From NCBI RefSeq assembly GCF_000003815.2, contig NW_023365756.1:18028-82027 (forward strand): a stretch of 64,000 bases of DNA, given 5' to 3'. Each line of letters starts with the position of its first letter. Position 1 is the stretch's first letter. The notes under the pieces were generated by a model. It was given only the letters and a program-made list of their open reading frames with translations. It searched no databases and was not told where the DNA came from. Origin of the DNA: Branchiostoma floridae (taxonomy: Eukaryota; Chordata; Leptocardii; Amphioxiformes; Branchiostomatidae). This document shows positions 34,201-53,189 of this stretch, piece after piece. A program made the position numbers and the translations under genes.

Positions 34201-37200
34201 CAAAGTCCTACATTTTGTCACTTTCAGGGCATTGTGAGGGCACGACCGGTACCGGGCTTCAGGCACAACCGGGGCTATACCCCCTACGGGCACCTGTCCA
34301 AATGTGTCACACCTTTGTAATAGCCACGGCTAGTTGGGTGGGTGACCTTGGATGCCAAACGATTGACTAAATAAATAAACAAATCAGAATGTGCATTATA
34401 TGGTGCCAGTTAATTAGTGCTCATTATCATCCCGAAGTTCTTGTTGTAAGATTATATTTTCTCTCATATTTGGTCTCTATATAACATCATATTCGGTGTT
34501 CTCGGAACCACCTGTATTCAATGCTGGACATGCTGCGGTCGTATTTTCATAGGGTTGGTGTCACTGGAGTCATTGGGTCTTGGAAACAACCAGATTCAAA
34601 ACTACCCACCGTTTGTTTTTGCCAACATGCCATCTCTAACAACCATCAACCTATCCAAGTAGGTATATATTGATCAGTACATGTTATAGACCATGTAAAA
34701 TGTTAGAAAGAATACATGTGTGAAGCTCTAACCATGTTCCCTAGACAATTATAAAGAATATACATTTAAGAAACTGCCAAACTAAATTGAGTTGATTTTA
34801 GACAAGTATTGGTCAAGTTATCGAATTCCCTCGCAAAGCAATATAAATAAGAATGAAATCATCGGCAATAGAAATAAAAACAGAAAAAGATATAATCGAA
34901 AAAAAAGAATAAAAGAAAGAATAAAAGAAAGAAAAAGAAAGGAGGAACAAGATAAAGACAAAAAGAGAAAGAAAGTCAGAAAGAAAGAGAGAGAAAAAGA
35001 AAGAAAGAGCACTAAAACATTGTGTTTTTATGTGCATTAGCTTTAGATCCTTTAGCTTCACCTTGCATCCTGATACGTTCGGCAACCTAGCGGCACTCCG
35101 TAATCTTAATATTGCTGGTGTAACGAGCGTCTCGCCGGGTATGAATTTACAATTTATTGCTTTTTACTTTGTCTGTAGATATCCATCATTTCGAAATGGA
35201 TCATATTCCAGTACAGGAAAACTAATGCAAAAATTATCTACCTATTTATACTTTGCAAAATTACGAATTTTTGCTTTGTTTTACGATTGAATATCTATTC
35301 TTGATTTGAGTATCCTGTTTTTTTTTTCAGTATACTTAACCTACGATAAGTTATGTTCTACCTTTAGGTGTGTTTCGGCACCTTCCTTGTCTCCAAGCAG
35401 TATGGATGGGGGGCTTGCTTACCTGCGATTGTGATATACTTGATCTAGTGACATGGCTGAATAGAACAGGTACATGCTTCCGTCAAATTAATTTTGCTTT
35501 CATGATAACATTTATTGCATTATGACCCCCCCCCCCAACCAAACCATCTTTAACATAAAGCAGACATTGTTACAGTCCCGTCGTGGACACATGTAAAGGG
35601 TGCAGGTTAGACTCCTGCTATTTCTCGCTATCTTTGACAACTAAGTACAGAACCTGCCGAACGTACTTTTGTTTCTCTTTTGTATACAGCTGTGACTGTT
35701 CGACCGTTTGAGACCTCGTCAAACCCTGTAGTCTGCTACAATCCAAGTCACTTGATGGGTGTGCCTCTCTTGAGCTTACGAGAGGAAGACTTGCGTATGA
35801 CGTGCCCAGCGACAACCGAACCACCATCAACACAATCTACTGTTCAGATCTGGTAAGTATTTAAGAGCTGATGTCTGTAAAAACCAAGCAAAATCAGAAA
35901 AAGTTAGCCAAACTAAAAAAAAATCGATTTTCCTTAAATTTTGTGTGGTGGTAGGGCCTTGGTCCAAACCTACAAAAATGGCAAAGTTTTAGATCTGCGG
36001 TCACCGGTTGCCATGGCAACGGCCATGTTTCAAAATGGCGGATTTTCACCAAGGGAAGGCCTTGGTCGCGTCCAAAATAGGACTCCTTTGGACTCCTGTA
36101 GCCCCCAAAAATTAACAGATATTTTATTGGTTCTCGGATATGTTATTACCCATATTCTAATGAAAAATGATATATAGTGATGCTCAAAATGTTTTTGTAG
36201 TGAGGTGCAGCAGATGTTTGAAAATGATGTGTATTCGTGAATTTCCAAAATTGACAAAAATCAATTTTTTGAGCATTTTTATTGACCATTAGCTCATTTA
36301 CAGGCAAATCAATTTGCTTGATTTTTGGCACATTTATTGTTTGAACCTTTGTATACATCATATGTAAAAAAAGTTTGGGACTTCCACGTATCGGACCGTG
36401 GTGGCCCAGAGAGTAAACCAATATTTCCATGTCAAGAAAATCGTAACCATAGAATTATTCCTGGAAAAACAGTCATAGCTTACCAAAAATGAATCTCAGT
36501 TTCATTTTATGTAGCAGAGGAACTTACCTATCACTTATAAAAGCAGGGTTGTTCTAGATTTTTTTTATAATTGCCTTTAAAATGATTTTATTTTTTTGGT
36601 CATTTTTAGACAAAAAATGTATATTTTGGCCCGCAACCAAATGACCTGAAATTTGGTATAGGAATGTCCTGGACATGTACACACATGGGATAACTGGTTT
36701 GCCATATAATAGAACAAAATGCTGAATTTTGTGACTTTTTGGGGCATTTTTGGCCCCCTACCCTGGTTTTACAACCAAATGCCCTGAAATTTGAAATAAG
36801 AATGCCCTGGACACATGCGCACATGGATTCCATAACCATTTTTGCGTACTGTTCAACAAAATGCTAAATTTTGTGATTTTTGTTAATTTTTTTCCCAAAA
36901 AAAAACGACATTTTTGGCTCCCCTACCCTGGTTTTACAACTAAATGACCTGGAATTCGGTATAGCAATGCCCTGAATATATGCGCACATGGATTGCATAC
37001 AGTACAACAAAATGCTTAATTTTGAGATTTTTGCCATTTTGTTACCAAAATCATTTTTTTGCTCCTGTTCCCTGGTTTTTCAAGTAAATAACCGGTAACT
37101 AGAAAGGCCGACATTTGCTTGAGAGCAAATACAGCATATTTCAGCCATCTCCCTCCCCATGCAACAATAGGCTATTTCAAAATCACCCATTTGAAAAATC

Positions 37201-40018
37201 ACTTTTACTAATGACGGTTTAACCCAAAAATGAGTCTTACAAAATTCCCCCGTTCAAGAATGGACTCCAGTGCACCCTATGTGAATTTGCACAATAGACC
37301 AGTCCAGAAATACTCCCACTGAAACCTTGGCCTTTTGAATAAGAAACCAAATCCAAAATTGAATTTAGCAAAAAAGGTCCCAGTGCATAAAAAGGTATGA
37401 TAGACCAGTCTAAAAACACTTCCACTAAAATTGAATTTTGAATCATCACCCGTTCAAAACTGAATTTGAAAAAATCCCCCTTCCGTGTGCAAAAAATGGA
37501 CTCTTCCATGTAAAGTAGAGCAGTCCAAAAATACATCCGCTAAAATAGGACTTTGACATAATCACTGAAGTCCAAAAAATGGATTAAAAAAAAGCCCCCT
37601 CTATGCAAGAATGGACTCTTCCAGAACACCCATGTAAAATTGCAAATTAGACCAGTCCAAAAATAACCCTACTGAAAGACTTTGACAAACTAGAAGTCAC
37701 CAAAGTCCAAAATATGAATTTTGAAAAATCCCCCCGCCGTGCGAGAATAGACTCTTCTGTAAAAGTTTCATGCATACACATGTTGTCTTAATGTTGATTT
37801 GAACCGTTGAAAGAAAAATATTACCAATGAAAGCTTTGATTTTTAAAATTCATTACAGACTTTTACATGACTTTCCTCACTACACTCAGGTGGAAATGAG
37901 TACCTAGCTTCGGTTAGAGCCATCCACCAATAGAAATTTAAATGGATGTCCTGTGTTTGCCACACCTCGAGCACGTTCAAGAACTCCAATTATCGAAAAG
38001 AGTAGGGGTTCATTCTTAATGTGAGTGGATCAAAACCAACAGTCCTCTGGCCGCACCTTAGGCTAATTGTCGTATTGAGTTCACCAGAGGTAGCGCCGAA
38101 TGACAGCCGTTCCCTCGCATTTCAGCCAGCGTAGAGAGAGTTGTCGACCCACGCAATAACATAACACATAACAACAATATCTTAATGGTTGATGAATACA
38201 AATGTGTTCTTTTCTATCATGCTGTCTCTCTCTAAACATGCGTACTGCTTCATCTTTTGTACAGCCCAACACCCTCTCCTACGACTGAAGCTACGACGGC
38301 TCCTCGTCTTGCCACAACTCCAAGGCCAACACCACCACTTCCCTCGTCCTTTAAAACTGCACAACCAGGAACCTGCCCCGGTCCACAGGACGTCACCATC
38401 CAAAACGTACAGGACTCTCGTACCGACATTCAGTGGTCTCACGGAGGTAAAGCCGTTAGTACGGACCTGACAGGATTCGTCATTCAGTACCAAATCTTTG
38501 GTCACCAGTCGTGGATGACAACACAAAAGATTCACTCGGATGGCCGTCACTTCACCATAAATGATCTCCTTCCTGACACTCCTTACCAAGTCTGTGTGGC
38601 CGTTCTCTGCAAGGATGAGCTGGTACAGCCAGGACTGGACCACTGCGTGTCATTTATAACGAAAAGCGCATCTCCTGTGACATCTCAGCTATCACAGGCA
38701 ACAGTAGTAGGCTTGGCTGTTGGCATCCCGTCGTTGCTCATCATCCTAGGCCTTTTGGCAGCAATCTTCTGGAAGATGAGAGGGCGATCCGGATCCTCTT
38801 CAGAAGATGAGGCCGGTTACGTATTGCCTGAACGCCCTCACCGCCAGGTAATGTTGTTTGCAATTCAATGAGTGTCTTTCCTTTTCTTTTGTCTTCCTTT
38901 CTTTTCTTTTCTTTTTCTTCTCTTTTCCTTTTTTTCTTACTCTAGTACTGTCCAGTACACTATGAAGCCCCTTCCCCCCAAAAAGCTTTTGGCATCATTG
39001 TGAGTTGTTTTGAGAAGTACCAAAAGAAGCTCAGGATTCTTTGACTTTGACTTGACCTTTGACCTTGCGTATGGGTACTTACAGGAAGCGGATCAAAACA
39101 CGGCTGGCTGTGCAGTTGATACTCAGGTGAATGAGTACCAAACCTCACCATTCTCCGGAGAGTCCACAACAGGCAGTATCACCAGCTCGTATCTGGACTT
39201 GGGCAGAGCTGCGGACATGCTGAACTCAACAGGTTTGTCTGTTGCTCCTTTTATTGTCTTTTTATCATAAATCCCTCTGGAGGAAAATAAACATGTATCC
39301 GCCACTCTTTCTAGAGTTCTCTACTAATACGATAATGTGAATGCAACTTTCTTCTAAAAATCACAAGTTGACATACTTATTATATAAATACTAACAACGC
39401 CTTGCGCATATCACACTATTTTCTATTAATAATATTTCAAATTGAGTTGATAATCGCTATAAATATTATCATGTCACAGGGGGCAGAACAGAGAGTTTGA
39501 AACTACGAAAGCTCAGTATCACAGATTCAAAAATATGTCGGTTATTACCAGTACCACAGCAGACAAGATGATTTGTTGCGCTTCTATTGTTTTGTGTGTA
39601 TGTCAACAATTTGAGCTTGAGAAACTGAAGAAAGATCCGTATGATATGTGTCACATGGGTACTTGTCAATCGTTTATTATGTCCCTAGCGGTTCTCCATG
39701 GTACTGCAGCTTGTGGTTTTTAAAATCTGGGCATGTTTCAGTTTTGATTTTTTGGTAGTAGAAGAGATATTAAAGGTATTTCGTTATTTACCTTTTTCAT
39801 ATTCTATTCTAGATGCAGACCATGATCACTATCCACCAGCTCCTGTCCCACGCCAGGACCCAACTGTCTCCTCAAGCTCATTCAACAACACTGCGTACGC
39901 CCCTGACAGTATGAACGACAATATCTATACTACAGTCGACGACGACGCACTTGAAGACGGAGCAGATGCTAATATGTCATCTACAGAGGACGACGTTTAC
40001 ATCCATGTCATCGGTTAG
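31269..40018 (+). CDS. LRR-fibronectin III transmembrane receptor, copy L1 (863 aa)
   Basis: Eleven exons: 31269-31362, 32024-32910, 33250-33336, 33767-33884, 34553-34658, 35041-35138, 35368-35469, 35690-35852, 38265-38847, 39085-39232, 39813-40018; all GT-AG, 2592 nt in frame. Signal peptide 1-21 (AHVLAVVISVVSA|QSC); LRRNT 24-50 (C-x3-C-x-C...C); about 17 LRRs of ~24 residues to ~490; LRRCT with CDCD and MTCP; Pro/Thr-rich stalk 552-586; one FN3 domain ~588-684; membrane helix ~698-721 followed by KMRGR; tail of ~140 residues. Tail tyrosines: SSYLDL (Y782) fits the ITIM consensus, with NIYTTV (Y834) and DVYIHV (Y858) as Y-x-x-V sites. The layout resembles LRR-FN3-TM families such as LRFN/FLRT/ELFN, but orthology is not claimed. 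Probably a cell-surface adhesion or recognition receptor; ligand unknown. Confidence 0.92.
31492..31690. mobile_element. MITE-like hairpin in intron 1 of L1
   Basis: Arms of ~50 bp (31492-31543 and 31641-31690) are imperfect inverted repeats: ACTTTTCAAGTTGTAATGA against TCATTACAACTTGAAAAGGA. Intron 1 is 661 bp in L1 but 403 and 372 bp in L2 and L3, so the insertion explains most of the difference. Confidence 0.8.
33985..34378 (+). mobile_element. Short interspersed element in intron 4 of L1
   Basis: A GC-richer block ends in ACTAAATAAATAAAC, a SINE-like A-rich tail. Its GGGCACGACCGGTACCGGG... and CCCTACGGGCACCTGTCCAAATG core matches, inverted, 47490-47620 in intron 4 of L2. Relative to the gene both have the same orientation. 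A tRNA-like head was not found. Confidence 0.55.
34860..35020 (+). repeat. Purine-rich (GAAA-type) tract in intron 5 of L1
   Basis: About 160 bp of nearly pure A/G on the coding strand, 20 bp or so before the exon 6 acceptor region. Corresponding tracts lie in intron 5 of L2 (46671-46832, perfect tetranucleotide) and of L3 (about 59450-59510). Confidence 0.7.
36570..37095 (+). repeat. R2 tandem repeat in intron 8 of L1
   Basis: Four ~130-bp units with CCCTGGTTTTACAAC, AATGACCTGAAATTTGGTAT and GCGCACATGGAT, the same family as 22921-23560. Intron 8 is 2.4 kb here and 730 bp in L2, largely because of this array and the next. Confidence 0.8.
37200..37760 (+). repeat. R2-associated ~100-bp tandem units in intron 8 of L1
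   Basis: Five or six units with AGAATGGACTCTTCC, AATAGACCAGTCCAAAAATA and CTCCCACTGAAA. They match 23700-23834 on the opposite strand. Confidence 0.7.
37860..38110 (+). mobile_element. 5'-truncated tRNA-type SINE in intron 8 of L1
   Basis: ACTTTCCTCACTACACTCAG, GTACCTAGCTTCGGTTA and GCCGAATGACA match the body of the complete SINE on the minus strand at 45180-45550. The tRNA-like head is missing here. Confidence 0.6.
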
Positions 40019-40042
40019 TCCAGGACATTGTTGAGGTTAAGG

Positions 40043-41345
40043 CCAAGTTGTTTGATTATATGGATGACATCTTTGGGTAATCCCAAAATGATGTAAGCTT
40101 GCGAGTAAAAGATAAGTTTGGCAAAAAAAGTTCACTTTATTATGAAATTTGAGGGGTCAGAATTTTTGAACAAATGACTATACATCCAGAGTATGGTATA
40201 CCAAGTATTAATTTTTTTTTACCTTGGAATTCATTTTATCATTTTATGACATCTAACGCATACATTTGCTAATTTTGCAGCTGTTTTGTACGATTGGTCA
40301 TTTATGGTTGAATTTTTTAATGGAAACTGCTGACAATTGTTTACCCCCGCGGATGCCATTATTATATATAATCAAATCAACGTGGCCGAACAAGGCAGCA
40401 GACATTGATCGTAGTGAAGAATTTTGTTAAAAACACATGTATTTGTGGATATCAAGATGGTGGACGGTAGTTTTGAATTGTAATAAGGCCATGTTGATTT
40501 GATTATATGGATGACATGCGCTCTCGCACCAATTTTCGGCCATTTCCAACAAAAAAAAAGTTTGGACCACACAGTAAATTGTGCAAAGCAGCTGTAAAAT
40601 GAGCACAAATATTCCGTAGATTGAAAAAAAGTATCAGAAAATCGATAACTGATGCCATAGAATGCCAAAATAAATCTCAAAAGTCAAAGAATAAAATGTG
40701 AAAGGACAGAAAGAAAAAAAGTATTTTTGGTAGGGGTTTGTACATGTACCAGTAAATTCAGGATAGGTCCCGTTCAGGTGGACGTGAACCTGGACCTGAT
40801 TGTCTGTGGAAACTTGAGAACTGATAATACTCAAAACAATGGTAATTGGTCAATTTTGCTACAAAGGAATCTATTTGGTGGATCATTGGACTACCACTGG
40901 CATTTTAAAATCCCATCTTCATGTAATAAAGGCTAGCTGTCTCTGTACCTGCCTGTAGAAACTTGGTACAAGTGACTATAACTTCTACTCACTTCGCTAT
41001 TGTCTTCTTGGCCCGGTAAGACCCCAAACACCCGCCGACATAGTGTGTCCATTTTGCAATTAGCGAACCCCGTTCGTCTGATTTTTTTTCAGGTCTGTTT
41101 ATTTCAGATTGGTCCAAGAAGAAAAAAAATGTATTGCACCCGTATGATGTACTGGTCTCAACATCTAACTGTTGGTATACTATACTATGTGTTTGTAGTC
41201 CTATATGCAACCTTCCTGGCCACATTGATTTCATACTGAAGCCAACTTTTTTTTGGCCAAACTTTTTTTTTTTCGCTCGCTCGCATCAATTTTGGAGTTC
41301 CCAGAGGATGTCATCCATATAATCAAATCAACATGGCCTAAATGG
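40043..41345. mobile_element. DNA elements with GATTATATGGATGACAT terminal repeats
   Basis: The motif AGGCCA-GTTG(A)TTTGATTATATGGATGACATC occurs forward at 40047-40072 and 40485-40512 and inverted at about 40369-40392 and 41307-41336. They pair as two elements: ~350 bp (40047-40392) and ~850 bp (40485-41336). No transposase frame lies inside, so they look non-autonomous. Fragments of the same end occur near 2231 and 11559. Confidence 0.65.
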
Positions 41346-41874
41346 AAAAAAATATTGCTGTTTAAAGCCACCGTTTGTCGACTTGTTTACCCCTCCCCCC
41401 AAATACCCCAGTTCTTAAAGCAATGGATATAGGTTACCTTGCGGATAAAGGTCAACTGGCGTTGCTCAAGCCCACGAGCAGGAATTATTTTCTCAGAGAC
41501 CACATTTCTACGAATACGAATCCAAGCAAATTTCGTAAATTTGCATATCGACAACGAAATGCATGTATTTTCTTTAAATGACTTTGTTCTCTCTATTTTT
41601 GAGGTTGATACTTAAAATAGCAATGAAAGTCTGATTGAAAATGTTTTACGGGCGTCGATGAAGTAGTTTTTTTGGGGGAAATCTTAATATTTTCCAACAA
41701 TGACTTCAACCATTTGCGCAGTTTTAAGTTGGAATATCATAGATATACTACGTTACATATTAGCTATTTAAGGAAGTCTTTTTGATGATCTGTTTATGAC
41801 AGATATCGATACCCAGAGGTAGGAAGTCACCGTATCACGCCAATCTTTTTTTTTTCAAGATTTTAATGTGTATC

Positions 41875-41923
<49 letters not shown>

Positions 41924-41952
41924 ATATCGAGTTTATATCAATCAAAGGCCTA

Positions 41953-42130
41953 GCTGCCATCCGTCCTTACTGTGTTTGCGCTTGTCAGCCGTCGCCAACC
42001 AATCACACCGTCGCCTGCGGTCAAGAGGAAACGTGATTGGCTGGAGACTTTTCCTCTAACAATTGGATGGGAGCATTTCATTGGCTGACGGCTGGCAAGT
42101 GCTAACGAATCGTGAAGGACGGATGGCAGA
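41953..42130. mobile_element. MITE-like hairpin
   Basis: AGCTGCCATCCGTCCTT at the left end is complemented by AAGGACGGATGGCAGAT at the right, and CTTGTCAGCCGTC further in pairs with GACGGCTGGCAAG. The centre has paired CCAATCAC / GATTGGCT motifs. No ORF of note. Confidence 0.75.
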
Positions 42131-42331
42131 TCAGTACACGTTATCGGCGAGTCTGACATAAGAGGATGCTATTAGTATGTATGTATATATATATATCACC
42201 CAGCGTTGGAAGTCTATGATAACGGTGCGCTGAATCTACAATTTCTTATGATAGTAATTATACTGACTAAGATATGGAAGATAAGGTTATTTCCCTGATG
42301 TACACCTCATTGCAATTTACGTGTTGTTAAT

Positions 42332-42655
42332 GATAGATTCCTTAGTCGAAGCTACAACATTTTACGCGTTATAAGTATAATGTTATACTAACTATAGTAC
42401 ATTTATGATAAATTCCATAGTCGAAGCTGCAACATTTTACGCGTTCTAAGTGTAAGGTTATACTAACCATAGTACGCTTATGATAAATTCCATAGTCGGA
42501 GCTACAACATTTTACGCGTTATAAGTACACGGTTATACTAACCATACTACACTGATTATAAATTCCTCACTCGAAGCTACAACATCTTACGCGTTATAAG
42601 TATAATGTTATACTAACCATAATACACTACATGAATTCCTTAGTCGAAGCTACAA
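42332..42655 (+). repeat. 75-bp minisatellite, 4.3 copies
   Basis: Units begin at 42332, 42407, 42482, about 42557 and about 42630: GATAAATTCCATAGTCGAAG, CTACAACATTTTACGCGTTA, TAAGTATAATGTTATACTAA, CCATAGTACA. Copies differ by a few substitutions. Confidence 0.9.
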
Positions 42656-43328
42656 TGTGCATCATACACACACATGTATCACCAATGTTTTACACGTATT
42701 AGTCATTACTTTAATTATAGCGCAAATGGCTTGGGTTTTCTGATATTGCCATTCTAAACTTAATGGATATGATGTTAAAATTGCTGTTTTGACCTTAAAC
42801 TTGTAATCAATGACAACAGAAGGGTTCTTGACAAAATAGAGATTAAATGATCTGTAATACATTTCTATGCTTTTTAACACTTATTACCGATAACAATTTT
42901 TATGTTGAATAAAGTTATGATATACGGCAATATGTATCGTGTATTTCCTTATATTTGCAGTACTACTATTGTTAGTCAGTCTATACACATATATAAGCTA
43001 CGCAAAAAAAGCAAAAATCACGATAAAAAATATAATCAGCAATATATCTATAAAATAACTAGACAAGTCAACTTCTCTAGCTTCGTAACAGACTCTACGG
43101 GGCGGGCTTTACTTGGATTAGGGGGGGGGGGGGGCTTACATTGTGCTTTTTTTGGGTAGTATATCAGTTCTGACTGTAATTAGATTTTAATTAGACAGAA
43201 ATCAAAACACGCTTTCATCATCATTATTATCCATCGGTATTCACCACTTTATAACTCCATTATTAACCAGTTCTACGTCTTGAAGTGAGTTGCCGTCGAC
43301 TGTACTATAGATGTTGTCGTTCATACTT

Positions 43329-50553
<7,225 letters not shown>

Positions 50554-51839
50554 GTCCAGCTGTTGACAAAAAAAGATATTGGATACAAACTTGAATATAT
50601 TTCATACAGGCCATATATGCAACAAGGCGGTGTGAATCAACACTAATAGTTTATGGTTTGCGTACTTTTTAGATTATAGGAATAGCGTTAATACAGATAG
50701 CTTGTGATTTAAAATAGTGGTTATGTCTGGCCCCCTAGCAGCTACCTTTGGAACAGCAGGGGTACTATTGTAAAACGAAGGAAACGGGACATTTAATATG
50801 TTTTTAGTATTCAGGAAACATAGACAGAGGTGTACATAAGGCCATAGAAAGTAAATTTTATGGTAAAATTGTAAGTAAATTTGATATCAACCAATCTAAG
50901 CCTAATTTCAGAAAAAAAACAATAATTTGTTTTCTTCTTCGGAGATATTTTGATAGACCAAAATCCGTAAATAGGTTGTGTTGTAACACAATAATGAAAT
51001 GTAGAATTGACACTAGAGAGATAGTCTTGATTGTAGTTGCAGGAGTGAAACATGCTGACACCAATATGGAAGGCATGAGTGTAGTTGCCAACATGGTTAG
51101 TGATACCAGTCTACCACACTAGTGTCACTTTTACTGCACCTTTTAGATACACGAATAAATGGTTGTGATGCCATACTTTGTCACTTGAATTCTTGTTATA
51201 ACATTACGGTGTCTCTTTTGGAAAAACAAAAATTTTCATCTTGTTTTTTATCCATTTTGTTTGCCCTATCTCATTATTTTTGCAGTCTGTAAAAGATGTC
51301 ATGCATGCAGTTTACTTGCTGTGGCCTAATGAATTGCAAATTGACCTTTCCCCGGCCTTCTCCAGACCTTAGTTGTGGTGCCTGTGGGTTTAGACCTGGG
51401 CAAGGTCATTTGAGTTTTGGAGTCGGTCGGCGTGATTGTCCGCTAGTCTTTGAAATTATTTTTATAGCTACGAACCATTAAGAGTCAGAACAGGATTAAT
51501 CCCACGCTACTCCCTACCAAAAACTGACCTTGATGTGTGAGTGTGTGTGTGTGTGGGGGGGGGGGGGTAGGAGTAAGTCATATTTATGACAGGGGCTTAG
51601 AACAGAAAACCTTCCATGGTTTAAATATGAAACTATAGCTGTCACTAGGTATACGTGATATGGGCGACAGTAGTCTAGAATTCAACGAAAAAATACTTAA
51701 TAAACCCTTCTCTTGCGTTTGTAATGTCATATGACCCTTCACAACCTTAATTAAATTACATTCAACATCAAATATACAACACAAATATCAAGTTCCTAGA
51801 ACCTGTTTGACCTTGAAGACCAGTACTCACAATACTATT
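50554..51839 (-). other. Upstream region of L2
   Basis: No coding exon. 50900-51190 matches the L1 upstream region 30200-30430 in inverted orientation. A (GT)n/G-run microsatellite lies at about 51537-51567, in the place corresponding to the (GT)n/G-run upstream of L1. Confidence 0.55.
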
Positions 51840-53060
51840 ATACGTCTTACCTGGCACTGTCTCCAACTTCTGTATTACACAGGTTACATACGACAGATCA
51901 CACGAGTTGTACAAGATACAAGTTTTTTAGGAGTCATTTCCTGAATTAGTCTGGTCAAGCGGACAAAGTTGTTTGGCAAGTTCTGATGCAACCAATGCCC
52001 CCCTCCCACTTTTTAATCCAAGTTGTGTATATTTAGTGCACTTTTAGAAATATGTGGAAAGGATAGGTTATCTGTTAGATTATTCTTTCTTTTATTACTT
52101 CATATCATGGTACTGTTGAAAGTTCAATATACGGGATACTAAAGGACTCTCATACTGTAGTATGGGAATTTGAAGTGCCTCCCAGCTAAACACATCGGAG
52201 TTGCACCAACTATAGCAGTCGCCAGGTATGCATGAAATGGGCAACACCAATCTAGAATAAAACGAAAAAAATACTTAATAATCCCGTCTCTTGTGTTCGT
52301 AATGGCCACAATCTTAAATTACATTTAGCATCAAAGATACAACACAAATAATATTACTAGAACCTGCTTGACCTCGAAGACCATATAACAGTATTCACAA
52401 TAATAGTATACGTCTTACCTGGCACTGTCACCAAGTTCTGAGTTCTGTATTACACGGGTTAAATACGACAGATCACACGAGTTGTACAAGACACAAGTTT
52501 TTTTATTTTATCGTCAGGAGTCATTTCCTGAATTAGTCTGGTCAAGCGGACAAAGTTGTTTGGCAAGTTCTGATGCAAACAATGCCCCCCTCCCACTTTT
52601 AATCCAAGTGGCGTATACTTAGTGCACTTTTGAAAATATGTGGAAAGGATCGGTTATCTGCAAAATTATTCTTTCTTGTATTACTTCATATCATGACACT
52701 GTTGAAAGTTGAATATACCGGATACTAAAAGACTCTCATACTGCACTGTAGTGTGCGAATCTGAAGCGCCTCCCAGCTAAACACATCGGAGTTGCACCAA
52801 CTATAGCAGTCAATAGGCATACATGTGCATGATATGGGCAACACCAATCTAGAATTAAACGAATAAAAATTTAAAAATAAACCCGTCTCTTGTGTTCGTA
52901 ATGGTCATCTGACCCTTCACAATCTTAAATTACATTCAACATCAAAGATACAACATTTCCTGAATTAGTCCAATCAAGGGGACAAAGTTGTTTGGCAAGT
53001 TCTGATGCAACCAATGCCCCCCTCCCACCTTCTAATACAAGCTGTGTATACGTAGTGCAC
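51840..53060 (-). repeat. 5' repeat array of L2, about three ~560-bp units
   Basis: On the minus strand the units read GGGAGGGGGGCATTG, GCATCAGAACTTGCCAAACA, CCGCTTGACCAGACTAATTC, GATCTGTCGTATGTAACC, and two end in AGACAGTGCCAG|GTAAGA or its GACAGTGCCAG|GTAAGA twin (51840-51853 and 52417-52428), good splice donors. The third unit is cut short near 52955. This supports alternative noncoding first exons for L2. Confidence 0.55.
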
Positions 53061-53189
53061 TTCAATTAAATGTGGTTATTTTCCTTTTAGAAGTATGACA
53101 TGTGGAAAAGAAAAGTTATCAGTAGAATTATTATTCATTTATTTATTTATTTACGGCCTACAAAACATGTCTGGAAAATGCATAACAAC

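Larger units (their letters stand above)
41346..43328. other. Intergenic between convergent L1 and L2
   Basis: No gene. It contains a (GA)n run at 41879-41921, a hairpin element, a 75-bp minisatellite and a G run near 43120-43133. Confidence 0.6.

Noticed and set aside
38182-38643. Antisense frames across FN3 exons (also 44655-45128, 62624-63034)
   Set aside because: They recur identically opposite all three FN3 exons, as expected for shadows of a conserved exon.
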